DNA of 64,000 bases from Eledone cirrhosa (Eukaryota > Mollusca > Cephalopoda > Octopoda > Eledonidae), in contig OZ024742.1 of NCBI GenBank assembly GCA_964016885.1, forward strand, positions 358,346,087 to 358,410,086. The letters are read 5' to 3'. The translations under genes were made by a program, and so were the position numbers. Position 1 is the stretch's first letter. Every line of letters starts with the position of its first letter. Below are positions 23,387 through 34,882 of this stretch, piece by piece. The notes below the pieces were generated by a model, which was not told where the DNA came from, searched no databases, and worked only from the letters and a program-made list of their open reading frames with translations.

Positions 23387-23520
23387 CATGACACATACAC
23401 TGTTCACTTTCCTGACATTTGTACATTATTATATATACTATACATGCACCTTTGATGAGTTGTAGTGCACCTGAGCACTGTACACAATAATTTTCATTAT
23501 TATTATTATCATTTTAATTC
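23340..23520 (+). mobile_element. CR1/jockey-like LINE 3' end
   Basis: A TG microsatellite is followed by 'tatcatgacacatacactgt', 'tttgatgagttgtagtgc' and 'acctgagcactgtacac', then ATT repeats. It matches the 3' UTR of the LINE at 44208-45175. No coding part is present. Confidence 0.7.
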
Positions 23521-24488
23521 ACATCCAACTTCATCTGTCAATTCCCAAATTCGTCACTTCTGCCTGATAATTTATCAACTCTGAAAGGATTAAAAAGCAA
23601 AGTTGACCTTGTTGGACATTGAACTCAGTATGCAGAGAACTATACGTGAGGAATTGATTACAATGTCAGGTAGAATGATTTGCAGTATTTATTCTGGCTA
23701 TCTGCTAAATGAGTTTTAATCCTCCCAAAGTCAAAGTTTCTTTTCATTATTTCAATGTTGATAAAAATGTACCAGTCAGGTACTGGGGTCAAATCTTCCT
23801 CTATATCTCTTTCTCACTTTCTCTCTCTTACTCTCAATCTTTCTCTAGAAGAAATCTACTGTGTTCAGACCAAGAGTTATAGGACCATATCATACCATTC
23901 TCACTTCCTCTATATCTATTCAAGTCAATAAAAGAAGCACCAGTCTAGTACCTGACTAGTACCTGACATGATTCTTCTTCTCTTTCTTACTTTCATTCTT
24001 TCTCTGGAAGAAATCAGCTTTGTTCAAAACTGGAGAGGAAACAAACTCAGTAAGATTATTTTTAAATGCCCAAGAAACCCTGTATATCAGTACAGTGCCC
24101 TACTATTCCATTAGAAGTTACTACTATATACATCCATATATGCAGAGTGCTGGAACACACACTGCGAGATATTTAACATGATGCTTGATTCAGACAAGTA
24201 ACTAAAGCTTCAGCACATGCATTCTTAATCTGGATCATTAATTTGATTCAATAAATTCTTTTTTATTTCATAAAATATACAGTTAATAGGAATTTTATCA
24301 GATAATACATATATAAGACTTGGTAATATTGATAATTAATGTATGTGTTAATGACTACTAATGAGATTAATATTAATATCCAAAAATTAGTTTAATCATG
24401 ACTCAATAGAATTACACATGTGTAGGAGTATATGCATAAATATGTTTTTAATCACACTAAAAGGGAGGGATGTATATTGTGTGTGTAT
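23521..24488. other. No gene
   Basis: Two similar CT-rich stretches (around 23780-23860 and 23970-24010), each preceded by 'taccagtcaggtact' or 'caccagtctagtacc' and followed by 'gaagaaatc', suggest an old local duplication. Nothing coding was recognised. Confidence 0.4.
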
Positions 24489-24511
24489 GTGTGTGTATAT
24501 ATATATTTATA

Positions 24512-24578
<67 letters not shown>

Positions 24579-24579
24579 A
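24489..24579. repeat. (TA)n microsatellite
   Basis: Long TA/TATG tract that directly abuts a LINE tail. Confidence 0.9.
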
Positions 24580-25036
24580 TCATCATCATCATCATCATCG
24601 TTTAACGTCCATCTTCCACGTTTGCATGGGTTTGGACGGGAGTTTTCCCACTTGAGGCAAGATTGGTTGTCCTACTCGTATAGGACTGTCTGGCTGGTTT
24701 TCTACGGTTGGATGCCCTTCCTAACACCAACCACGTTTACAGTGTGGACTGGGAGGTTTTTACCATGTTACCTACACGGCCACATTACAGCGTGGACTGT
24801 GTGTTTTTTTTGTCGTGACACCTACACATCTGGCAAGTTTTCTACGGCCGAGTGCCCTTCCCAACACCAACCCCGTTTACAGTGTGGACTGGGAGGTTTT
24901 TACCGTGTTACCTACACGGCCACATTACAGCGTGGACTGTGTGATTTTTTTTTGTCGTGACACCTATACGACCTTATTTGTTTCGGACTGGTTGTTGTGG
25001 TACCAACATAACTTCACATTTAAGGGGGTGGTGTGG
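24580..25036 (-). mobile_element. RTE LINE 3' UTR with duplicated module
   Basis: (GATGAT)n tail at 24580-24599 on the minus strand, then the same 3' UTR as the LINE at 12577 (tttggacgggagttttccc, gggaggtttttaccatg). Here the module is present twice, with different spacing from the 112-bp array. There is no coding part. Confidence 0.8.
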
Positions 25037-25089
25037 ATATGTATGTATATATATATAAATATATATATGTATATATATATATATATATA

Positions 25090-26485
25090 CAGGGTGCGGA
25101 CGATATTTGTTCTAAATTTTCAACTGCTAATTTTATGCAAATTTTTTTTACTTCTGTTGTCACTCTTGTCTTCATAAAAACAGTGACTATATTTCAATTA
25201 TTTATTTTCAGATAATTGATTATGAATAATTTTGAACATCCAAATTTGTGGAAGAGACACAAAGTTCTTCTGGGAATCCGTGCCGGGAGGACAAATAAGG
25301 AAATTTCAGACTTTCTCAGCGTCAGCAGGAGAATGGTGGAAAAGGTCAGAAAGGAATTAGAAGATTCAGGATTCAACTACAAAGCAACATCAGAGATGAA
25401 AACACATGATCTACGATCTGACGCCTTCAGAACGCCCGAGTTCGTCGCTGAAGTTCAGGATATCATCAACAATGAACCTAGCAAGTCGATGTGTGCCATT
25501 GCAAGGGAGAAGGCATGGATGAAAAGCTCATAAGGCTGGTGGTACATGAAGACATTTGCTACGTTTCATACAAGGTGATGCAAGAAAAGCGACTGAAGCA
25601 CGCAAAGAAGTTGATCAACAAGTTGAAACACCCACTGGAGCCAGACATGCTGTGGTTTTTCTCCGACGAGAAAAACTTCTGCCAAGACCAGAAGATCAAC
25701 TCCCAGAATAACAGAATAATTGATTATGAATAATTTTGAACCTCCAGATTTGTGAAAGAGACACGGAGTTCTTCTTGGAATCCATGCCGGGAGGACAAAT
25801 AAGGACTAGAATATCAACTCCCAGAACAACAGGTGACTCACTGTCTCATCCAAAGACGTGCCCAGAGTCATGCAGACAAAGTTTCCAGCGACAACATTGG
25901 TCTTAGGTGTCATCGGCAATCAAGGTGACGTCATGCCACCTCACTTCTTCCCTGAGGGCCTCAAGCTGAACACCGATGGCTACATCCGCGTTCTGAGCAA
26001 GGTAATAAAGCCCTGGATCGACCAGGTAGCTGCAGGTAGGCCGTACGTGTGGTAGCAAGACTCAGCGCCCTGCCATACCAGTCGAAAGACCCAAGCCTGG
26101 CTGTCAGAGAACTTCGTCGACCACACTTCACCTGACATCCGACCTCCCAGCACGCCTGACTTCAACCCTCTTGACTTCTTTGTGTGGGGCGCAGTGGAAC
26201 GAGACACCAACAGATCTAGCTGCAATACGAAAGACGATCTGAAGGCCAAGATCACAAGTGCCTTTAGCGGCCTAAATCGGGGGACAGTGACGAAGGCCTG
26301 TAGCCGGTTCCGAGGCCAGCTTGAGGCCGTCATCAAAGCCAATGGCGGGTTTATCGAGTGAGATCGAAAGAAAAAGTCATGAAGACAAACTGACCCAAAT
26401 TTGATAAATAAATATTAAATAATAAAACTACTGTGTTATTTTTTCCTAGACAGTAATCGTGCGAACAAATATCGTTCGCACCCTG
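25090..26485 (+). mobile_element. IS630/Tc1/mariner element, DD37D (maT-like), decayed
   Basis: The terminal inverted repeats cagggtgcggacgatatttg (from 25090) and its imperfect complement (caaatatcgttcgcaccctg, ending 26485) are flanked by TA within (TA)n tracts. The length, about 1.4 kb, suits an intact element, but the transposase frame is broken and carries an internal duplication at 25715-25804. Confidence 0.85.
25216..26361 (+). pseudogene. DD37D transposase, broken
   Basis: The N-terminal helix-turn-helix (HKVLLGIRAGRTNKEISDFL) lies in the first 105 codons. The first catalytic Asp is in FFSDEKNF (25660-25680), the second in QDSAPCHTS (about 26055) and the third in FNPLDFFVW (about 26166). 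By my count 37 residues separate the second and third, the spacing of the maT group. Breaks are a frameshift near 25520, a duplicated 5' coding piece at 25715-25804 flanked by two copies of 'atcaactcccagaa' (25695, 25811), and a TAG at 26053 just before the second Asp motif. The end is intact (NGGFIE, stop 26359-26361). It is not functional. Confidence 0.85.
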
Positions 26486-26495
26486 TATATATATA

Positions 26496-26650
26496 TCATC
26501 ATTTCATTTCATTTCATTTTACGTCCACTTTTTTCTGCTTGCAAGGGTGGGACGGGAACTGATTCTGGCTTGATTTCTACAGCTGGATGCCCTTCTTAAC
26601 ACCAACCTCATTTACAGTGAGTGCTGGGTACCTTTTTGCCATTTGTATGT
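26496..26650 (-). mobile_element. LINE/SINE 3' tail fragment
   Basis: A degenerate (ATGA)n tail followed on the minus strand by the shared 3' module (cgtccactttt, gctggatgcccttcttaaca). It lies tail-to-tail with the next LINE. Confidence 0.7.
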
Positions 26651-26746
26651 GTATCATCATCATCATCATCATCATCATTTTACGTCCGCTTTTCCCTGCT
26701 TGCAAGGGTGGGACGGGTCTTATTCAGCACAGCATCTCTCCACTCG

Positions 26747-27916
26747 TCACGGTCCCTCGTCATCTCCTAGGAGCATGCTTGCCTCATTTCTCTCCAGCCG
26801 TCGCATATCCTCTGCAGTTGCTGCCCATGTCTCACTACCATGCAGCATCGCGCTCCTCACACAGGCATCATACAACCGGCCTTTCGTACGCAGGGAGAAA
26901 CCCTTCTTCGTCAACAGAGGAAGCAACTCCCTAAGCTTCTTCCAACCCGTCCTTATTCTAGATACTATGGCCTCGGAACACCCTCCTCCCATGCTAATCT
27001 GATCTCCTAGGTACCGGAAGCTATCCACCACTTCTATAGCGCCCTCCTGCATTTGAAAAATGTGTCTATCAATGCGACTTCTACTGTTTAATTTCCATGT
27101 ACATCTACTGCATACATATTTCTCCCTACCTGTTAGTTTGCCTGCTATCCCGCTACATCTCTTGTGAACCAAGGATCTGCATTGTGTGCATTTTATAGAA
27201 TTCATGCCAGTTTCTTTTCTGCATATCGAACATGGCCATTTCCCTGAGGGAATCAGGGTTTTGTCCTCTTTTCTACTCATCAACACTTTTGTCTTAGCTA
27301 GCTTCACGCTCAGTCCTCTTGCTTCCAACTGCTGTTTCCATAGCCAGAATTTATTCTCCAGCTCCTCTACTGATTCTGCTATAAGAACCAGATTGTCAGC
27401 ATAGAGAAGTTCCCATGGACAGCCAGTCTTAAACTCCTCTGTTATGGCTTGGAGGACTATAATGAACAAGACCAGGCTGAGGACCGAACCCTGATGTACT
27501 CCTACTTGTATCTGGAATTCCTCACTAAACTCCATTCCTACCCTGACTTTACTGAGAGTACCTCTGTACAAAGTTTGCACTGTCCTCACAAGCCATTCCT
27601 CAACACCTAGCTTCCTTAGGGACCACCAGATGACAGATCGGGGTACCCTATCAAAGGCCTTCTCTAGGTCAACAAAGGCTAAGTATAGTGGCTTATTCTT
27701 CTTTAAGAACCTCTCTTGCAATTGCCTCACCAAGAAGAGGGCATCTGTTGTACTCTTCCCAGGCACAAAACCAAACTGCATCTCATCTAGTTTGACCCTT
27801 TCTCTAATTAGTTGTGCTAAAATCCTTTCTGCCACTTTCATAACCTGATCTATCAGTTTTATACCCCTATAATTGCTCCTCTCCAAAGCATCCCCTTTAC
27901 CTTTGTAGCAATTCAT
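26747..27916 (-). pseudogene. RTE LINE: RT palm and zinc-finger module, inactivated
   Basis: The continuation of the same polyprotein: YRGIKLIDQVMK (16), LAFVDLEKAFDRVPR (79, first catalytic Asp), HQGSVLS (141), then YADN (172) where RTs have YADD, so one catalytic aspartate is replaced. A C4HC3 cysteine module follows (CSICRKETG, CTQC, LVHKRC, CSRC). The C-terminal domain runs to NEASML and then jumps to unrelated codons at the deletion near 26770. The substitution and the frameshift make the copy dead. Confidence 0.88.
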
Positions 27917-29514
27917 GAGAATACTGCTGCACCAGTCTTTGGGTATGACTGATTGATGATGCGTGCAACCAGTTTAGTGCTTACGTCCCCTGATGCCTTC
28001 AGCATCTCAGCAACTATTCCCGATGGTCCGGCAGCCTTACCATTTTTCATTTCCCTAATCGCCTCTTGGACCCTATATTCGTCAATCTCAATAGCTGGTC
28101 CCTCTGTCGGATCTACTGAGGGTAATTTCTCTCTCTCCCATTTGTTCTCCACATTCATCAGTCTCTCATAATGACATTTCCAGGCCTCCTTTTTCTGATC
28201 ATTCGTGACACTAAGTACACCGGCATCATCCCGGACACATTTATCTCCAACAACGTCCTGATTTGCATTGACACACTGCCTTGCAATGTGGAACACCGCA
28301 CGCCTCTGATCTTCCCGTCGCAGAATATTGGCAAACCTCCTACTCTCTGCCTCCCTGCGTGCTATGTACACCTGACGTCTAGCTTCTCTATTAGTGGCTG
28401 TATATTCTTCCCTACTCCCACCCTTTTTCCAAGCCTTCCGAGCGAGTCTTTTGTCTCTAATAGCCTTATCTACTTTGCTGTTCCACCACCAGGTCACTCT
28501 CTGTCTGGTTGGAGCTCTGCTCCAGCCACAAGTTTTATCAGTAGCCTGCAGCAAGTTGTCACGTAAGAAATTCCAGTTATTATCTATGTCATACGTCTCT
28601 AAATCGTCTTCTTTTTCGTCATATACATCTTGAAGGGCTTTCCTAAATTTGTATTTTAGTGAAAGGTCTTTTAGCTTCCAGACCTTTCTTCTCCACACCT
28701 TCCTATATGTCTCATTCCATCTCTTGCTTACTGAGATATCACTAACAACTAACCTATGATGTGGGGTACATTCTTCCCCAGGGTATGCCTTGGTATTAGA
28801 CACTATCTGCCTGTCCCGCTGCCTAACTATTAAGAAGTCAATCTGGCTTATGTGCTCACCAGATTTGTAGGTTATTAGGTGATTGGCAGGTTTCTGAAAG
28901 TTTGTGTTGCAAATAGTCAATGTACCTGCATCACAAAATTCAAGAAGTCTCACTCCTTCTTCATTTCTTGAACCGTAACCGTGCCCACCATGTACCCCAG
29001 TGTAACCACCCTGGAGCTGTCCAACATGACCATTGAAGTCTCCTGCTAGCATAACGATGTCTCCGTCCTCTGTCATTGCAGTTGTTTGTAAAAGTTGCTC
29101 ATAAAAGCAGTCTTTCGCATCTTTGCCTAGGCCTGCTTGGGGAGCATAGGCCGAGATGATTGTCAGTAGTTTCCTACCTACAACTAATCTAAGCTTAATT
29201 ATTCGATTACTTACTCGAACTACCTCTATTGTCTTATTGATCCATTTCTCAGCCAGGAAAATGCCTACTCCCCCTAACCCATCATCCTTACCTACCCAGA
29301 ATAGCTTATAGCTAAGACGTTTGCCTACGACTAGTCTCGCAGAGGCACCTCTCCATCTCACCTCTTGCACGCAGCACACATCCACCTGCCTTCTCTCCAG
29401 CATCTCCGCTATTTCAGCAGATCTATCTCTGAGAGTGCCAACATTAAGTGTTGCAACGTCTTCATATTTTGTTGTTGTTCCTATTTGTTGCTGTGCTGAT
29501 AAGCGTTTTGGCAT
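27913..29514 (-). pseudogene. RTE LINE: AP endonuclease and RT N-terminal part
   Basis: A 533-codon frame with an ATG start. Residues about 20-262 form an exonuclease-endonuclease-phosphatase domain with TLNVGTLRD (22), CVQEVRW (48, catalytic Glu), AGDFNGHVG (157), IDFLIV (225) and HHRLVVSD (252, catalytic Asp-His region). In RTE elements this domain nicks the target DNA to prime reverse transcription. A basic linker follows (TWWWNSKVDKAIRDKR), then the RT fingers start (GKAAGPSGIVAEMLKASG, about 490). The frame is lost after IINQ by a deletion of about 16 bp relative to the copy at 17603-20098. The rest of the RT continues in another frame. Confidence 0.9.
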
Positions 29515-29670
29515 TGATACACTGGTTGGATGCCCTTCCTAACACCAGCGCCAATTTACAGCATGGACTGGGGGCTTTTATTTGTGCCACCAGCACTAGA
29601 GAGGATGTCTTACTAGACTCAAGGGCCCTCTCTACCCCTCCATTTTACAGCATGGTCATTAAAAAAAATA

Positions 29671-30149
29671 AATTAAAAAAATAAAAAAACTTATTGACAC
29701 GACGTACACACACACACTCACACACCAACACTCATGCATACAAACCACAACCACACACACGCCACTCACATACCAACACTCATTCATGCATACAAACACA
29801 CACACCACTCACAAACACACATACATATATATATATTACCGACAGTACTGATACAAATACAAAATCAAAATCAAAATCAAAATCAAAATCAATATCATGT
29901 CAACTGTTGACCTTTCCCAGTCCAGTTCAGCTTGTATATAATAATAATAATAATTGTTTGCTTTACGCTGGTAATGGCGGTGGTGGTGGTGAATGGTGGT
30001 GGATGGTGTCAGTGTGGTGATGATGGATGGTGTCAGTGTGGTGGTGGTGGATGGTCAGTGATGGTGGTGGCAGTTGTTGGTGCTGTAGTTGTTATTGCAG
30101 TTGCTGCTGCTGTCCCTGTCGCTGTTGTTGTTGTTGTTGTTGTTGTTGT

Positions 30150-30202
<53 letters not shown>

Positions 30203-30205
30203 CGG
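29671..30205. repeat. Simple-sequence cluster
   Basis: A-rich tract (29658-29690), CA/ACAC repeats (29700-29830), a (TCAAAA)n block (29866-29890), TGG/TGT trinucleotides (29970-30150) and (TA)n (30150-30200). ORFs here are homopolymeric artefacts. Confidence 0.85.
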
Positions 30206-30234
30206 AGGAAATGAGGTAAGGAACAAGGTGGACC

Positions 30235-30345
30235 ATAACGCACCAAAGTACTCAATACTTAGGGTAGTAGAGTGGGTAATAGGAACGAGTAGGACCCCGA
30301 CGGCTGAGGTCAAGCCGTTTCGACGGCTAATTCTGTCCAGAATAT
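30235..30345 (+). repeat. Interspersed repeat, second copy of the 22965 family
   Basis: It contains 'agtactcaatacttagggt' and 'cgtttcgacggcta', parallel to 22969-23060. It abuts the fold-back element that follows. Confidence 0.5.
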
Positions 30346-31800
30346 AAAAGACGTAAAATAAGAAAATTTTTTAAAAAATATTTTTTAAAAAATTAACTTA
30401 CTTACTTAAATTTTCACTCCAACTAATTAGTTTCTGCAATGGGATAAAGACAGTTACGTAATGAACTGTTGAGAATTTCATTGCGTCATCAGGGAGGTCA
30501 TTCTCAGCCAAGTCTCCATTATTTTACGTCTTTTATATTATCAGCCAAGTCTCCACTTATTTTACGTCTTTTATATTATTGTTCTGCATCCTCCTGCATT
30601 AAACCACCTAGGTACTATGACATAACCTGTGTATTTGCTGGCATTAGCGTACATCCGTGCGCTTATGTTAGTAGATATATTAAATTATCTATATTTATCT
30701 CCAAATCACTGATTTGTCGAGCAAACCTGCCAAAACCACTTCTAAATTTTTTTGGGGGGTGTTAGTAGGCGTCTGTCATCTCACCATCCCATTCCTACTG
30801 ACTAGCCTCTGTGTCACGTGATTGATTCTTTAGAATCGGCCATATGATCAGTGGCAGTGAGAATTTTCAGTACCTGGAATCCAGTCCTCGATAGCTGTTC
30901 CATTTACCGAATTATTATTATTTTTATATGAGTCCCCAGTGTCCGCGCATTGCCTGGAGACTTGGCTGAGAATGACCTCCCTGATGACGCAATGAAATTC
31001 TCAACAGTTCATTACGTAACTGTCTTTATCCCATTGCAGAAACTAATTAGTTGGAGTGAAAATTTAAGTAAGTAAGTTAATTTTTTTTTTTTATTTTTTT
31101 TTTAAATTTTCTTATTTTACGTCTTTTATATTATTGTTCTGCATCCTCCTGCATTGAACCACCTAGGTACTATGACATAACCTGCGTATTTGCTGGCATT
31201 AGCGTACATCCGTGCGCTTATGTTAGTAGATATATTAAATTATCTATATTTATCTCCAAATCACTGATTTGTCGAGCAAACCTGCCAAAACCACTTCTAA
31301 AATTTGTTTGGGGGTGTTAGTAGGCGTCTGTCATCTCACCATCCCATTCCTACTGACTAGCCTCTGTGTCACGTGATTGATTCTTTAGAATCGGCCATAT
31401 GATCAGTGGCAGTGAGAATTTTCAGTACCTGGAATCGAGTCCTCGATAGCTGTTCCATTTACCGAATTATTATTATTTTTATATGAGTCCCCAGTGTCCG
31501 CGCATTGCCTGGAGACTTGGCTGAGAATGACCTCCCTGATGACGCAATGAAATTCTCAACAGTTCATTACGTAACTGTCTTTATCCCATTGCAGAAACTA
31601 ATTAGTTGGAGTGAAAATTTAAGTAAGTTAATTTTTTTTTTTTAATTTTTTAAAAAATGTTCTTATTTTACGTCTTTTATATTATTGTTCTAATCCTCCT
31701 GCATTGAACCACCTAGGTACTATGACATAACCTGTGTATTTGCTGGCATTAGCGTACATCCGTGCGCTTATGTTAGTAGATATATTAAATTATCTATCTA
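30340..31800. mobile_element. Fold-back element with tandemly amplified interior
   Basis: The segment 30342-30525 (aatataaaagacgtaaaata ... gagaatttcattgcgtcatc ... ggctgag) is the reverse complement of 30955-31133. These form long terminal arms around a unique core of about 430 bp. The core plus right arm repeats with a period of about 553 bp: gttctgcat at 30581 and 31136, and a slightly changed third start at 31687. This gives roughly 2.2 copies. The core carries no transposase. The copies are nearly identical, so the amplification is recent. Confidence 0.8.
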
Positions 31801-31812
31801 TATATATATATA

Positions 31813-31930
31813 TCCTCATCATCATCACCGTTTTACGTCCGTTCTTCCATGCTAGCGTGGGTTAGGCGGGTTGTCCTGTTGTGGGCAGTGTCCAGTCAGC
31901 TGACCTTGTCTTGCTCATACAGGAAATGAT
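31813..31930 (-). mobile_element. RTE LINE 3' end fragment
   Basis: (GATGAT)n tail, then the 'cgttcttccatgctagcg' and 'ttgtcctgttgtgggcag' modules. It is truncated at both sides by (TA)n. Confidence 0.75.
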
Positions 31931-31935
31931 TATGT

Positions 31936-31948
31936 ATATATATTTATG

Positions 31949-32000
<52 letters not shown>
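31936..32000. repeat. (TA)n microsatellite
   Basis: TA tract between the LINE scrap and the palindrome. Confidence 0.85.
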
Positions 32001-32007
<7 letters not shown>

Positions 32008-32351
32008 AGATCAAAAGATGGTTAAAGGAGTTCCATGTATTTTATTATGCGCATTTCAAAAACAAACATCATCATGCAATAATATTCGTGTTTTCATCAG
32101 ATAAAACAGGAGGACATGATATGAAGGCTACAAAATACTTGTGGATAGTGCAGTTTTAAATCAACATATGTTGACATATCAAGATATGTTGATTTAAAAC
32201 TGCACTATCCACAAGTGTTTTTTAGCCTTCATATCATGTCCTCCTGTTTTATCTGATGAAAACACAAATATTATTGCATGATGATGTTTGTTTTTGAAAT
32301 GCACATAATAAAATACATGGAACTCCTTTAAACATCTTTTGATCTTATATA
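32001..32351. mobile_element. Palindromic (fold-back) element, ~350 bp
   Basis: Two arms of about 168 bp (32001-32169 and 32184-32351) are nearly perfect inverted copies. Landmarks are aagatcaaaagatg / catcttttgatctt at the ends and gttttaaatcaacatat next to a loop of about 14 bp. No protein is encoded. Such a palindrome would be prone to cruciform formation or dsRNA production. Confidence 0.85.
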
Positions 32352-32472
32352 TTATGTATACTCCAGTCCTACAAATTGTAGAGTGTTTCTTATCCGATAT
32401 CTGCATTGCTTTATTGTTTATTGTACTACAATAAAACTCACCCCCTATATATATAAATATATATATGTATAG

Positions 32473-33444
32473 GTGTCCACTATTTCTATAGAACCATCTG
32501 TGCAATGGAATGAGTTAGTATTCTGTGGGCACTTGCTGCTACTTATTGCAACTGAGCACCGGCCACATATAAAATCTATATTCTTAGTTAGCTTACCGGT
32601 GTTCCCACTACATCTTTTATGCACCAATACTTTGCATTTGGGACACAAAATGGAGTTTCTGCCTACTCCTTCCCTACACACTGAGAATGGCCATTTCCCA
32701 GATGGGACCAGTGCCCTATTTTCTTTCCTACAAACTAGAACTTTAGTCTTAGACAGGTTAATTTTAAGGCCTTTTGATTCTAGGCCATGCTTCAATGTTT
32801 GGAATTTCTTCTCTAGTTCAGCCATTGATTCAGCCATGAGCATTAGATCATCTGCGTATAGAAGTTCCCATGAGCAGCCTGTCTTGAACTCCTCTGTTAT
32901 AGCCTGAAGGGCAATAATAAATAGTAGGGGGCTAAGGACGGAGCCCTGATGAACACCAACTTTATGCTAACCTCTTTACTATATTCATTGTTAATTCTAA
33001 CCTTGCTGACTGTTTCCTTATACATAGCTTGTATAGCTCTCACAAGCCATTCATTAACACCTAGATTTCTAAGGGCCCATCAGATAATCGAGCGGGGTAC
33101 TCTGTCAAAGGCTTTCTCCAAGTCAACAAAAGCTAAGTATAGGGGTTTACTTTTAGCTAGGTACTTCTCCTGTAGTTGTCGTACGATGAAAAGTGCGTCC
33201 GTTGTACTTTTACCTGACACAAATCCGAACTGCATTTCGTCTAGATCAATTCGCTCTCTGATTAGTGGCGCTATTACTTTTTCTGTGACCTTCATGACCT
33301 GATCAATTAATTTAATGCCTCTATAGTTTCCCCTATCTAGGGCATCTCCTTTACTCTTGTAGCAGTTAATGATGATGCTGCTGCGCCAGTATTTCGGAAC
33401 GACCCCGTTCTGTATGACTTGGTTTACTATCCGGACTCTCCGGG
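32473..33444 (-). pseudogene. RTE LINE internal fragment (RT and zinc-finger module)
   Basis: The minus strand carries RT from MKVTEKVIA and DEMQFGFVSGK through LAFVDLEKAFDRVPR, then after a frame break near 32960 SMAELEKKFQTLKHGLESKG and a C4HC3 module (CREGVGRNSILCPKC, VHKRC, CGRC). It stops abruptly at DGSIEIVD. Both ends lie in (TA)n-type sequence, so both termini are missing. It belongs to the same subfamily as 12577 and 17341. Confidence 0.85.
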
Positions 33445-33468
33445 TGATATATATATAGAGAAAGAGAG

Positions 33469-34882
33469 AGAGATTACATGAAACAAAGTTCTGTTTAAAT
33501 CATTTATCTGCTTACAATTGTTTCTTCCAAACCGAGGTTTGGAGTCTTCGGAGCAATTATTCAGTGATTTTTAACATACTTGACCTCCTTTTCAACACAA
33601 GAGACATATAGAAACATATGTATATATTGACCCACAGTGGGTTGACATCCATTACAATAATATAGCATGGTAATTTACATACAAAGATTACAGTCATATT
33701 AAAGGACAAAATTAAAATTAAAATAAAACATTGGCAGTCTACTAAGATAAAGCAAAAGGAAAGTTTGGAGTAGCCAGTGTATGCAACAGTCACACGTGTG
33801 GCATGCACGTGTGTCCTATTTATACAAGATTATAGTGCGGCAGATTGTTACAAGTAAAACAAGCAGTCAAAGCAGGCAATCAAGAGCATCATGGGGGTGA
33901 ACTGGTTAAGCATTATTTACACACACCTGTACGATATAGAAGCCCGTGTGTGGAGAAACACCAAAAATATCAAAAATATTACAAATGAGAAGCAAAACAG
34001 CACCACTGTCCTCGTACACACCACCACTCTCACAATCCAGGAAACGCAATTTATAGACTACATGCCCATCTCAATCCACGATGATTCAACCACTGGATGC
34101 CTGGTGAACCATGCTAGAACATCACAGCTTGTCGTTCTTTAATTCGATTCATAGATCAGGTTGTTTTTGTTGTGAGAGATGATATCGTATTATATTCCGG
34201 AAGTGTGTGTGTGTGATTAAGGGGAGTTAATGCGTAAGGGGAGGTAACTAGCTGATTTCTATAGTTAAATTTATTATCCTAAAGTACATTAATGGTGTCT
34301 CAAATGAGTTCTCATCATATAAGTTTATAAACAATTTCTAAATTTAAGTATCTTATCTATAAATTACAGTGTAGTCTATCGAGAAGTACTAAAGGTGTTC
34401 ATATTAGGATGAATACCTTTTATCATAGAGTGCCCCCACCGAACATTCCACATGAAGAGTCAGATCTCCAAATCAATGATCTTTGTAAGTGTAGTCCACC
34501 CGCAGGACCTGGCAGGGTCTTATTAGAATCACTTCTATATATGACTCCTGGTAAGTTCTGGGTCATTGCATGACTGATTGCATGGCAAAGTTAAATATCA
34601 CTAGGGTAGTCCAGAGATCAATTCTCACTTACAAAGACACTGATCTGACCATCAAGTCATACATGTATTTATAACTCATACATCACCTGTACATAATTCA
34701 TTGCACTCAGCATATAGATTATATAGCTCTTTTATGTTAATAAATTAATTACTTAATCTTCCATTTATCCAATGATGGCACTACATACACAGAACAATGT
34801 TAGCACAACCAATTCCGTGCTTAAAGTTTACATTGGTGTAATGTAGTCTAAGCAATTGAAGGCCCATATACCAAAAGTAGAA
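33469..34882 (+). repeat. Left inverted arm
   Basis: Reverse complement of 36431-37847. Its inner end falls directly before the codons for the RT 'RDD' motif. Confidence 0.85.

Larger units (their letters stand above)
26654..29670 (-). mobile_element. RTE-type LINE, near full length (3.0 kb)
   Basis: On the minus strand: a putative 5' UTR (29670-29515), endonuclease and RT start (29514-27913), RT and C-terminal part (27916-26747), a very short 3' UTR and (GATGAT)n at 26654-26677. RTE elements are typically about 3.2 kb, so only small parts are missing. Relative to the sister copy at 51487, about 230 bp are deleted near 26770 in the C-terminal domain. The putative 5' UTR contains a copy of the 'ggtgttaggaagggcatcc' module otherwise found in 3' UTRs and SINEs. 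Confidence 0.88.

Noticed and set aside
30033..30347. Gly/Val- or Tyr/Ile-rich ORFs
   Set aside because: They translate TGG, TGT and TA microsatellites.
34201..34211. Short TG tract in the inverted arm as an element end
   Set aside because: It lies in the middle of the arm and appears symmetrically in the other arm, so it is not a boundary.
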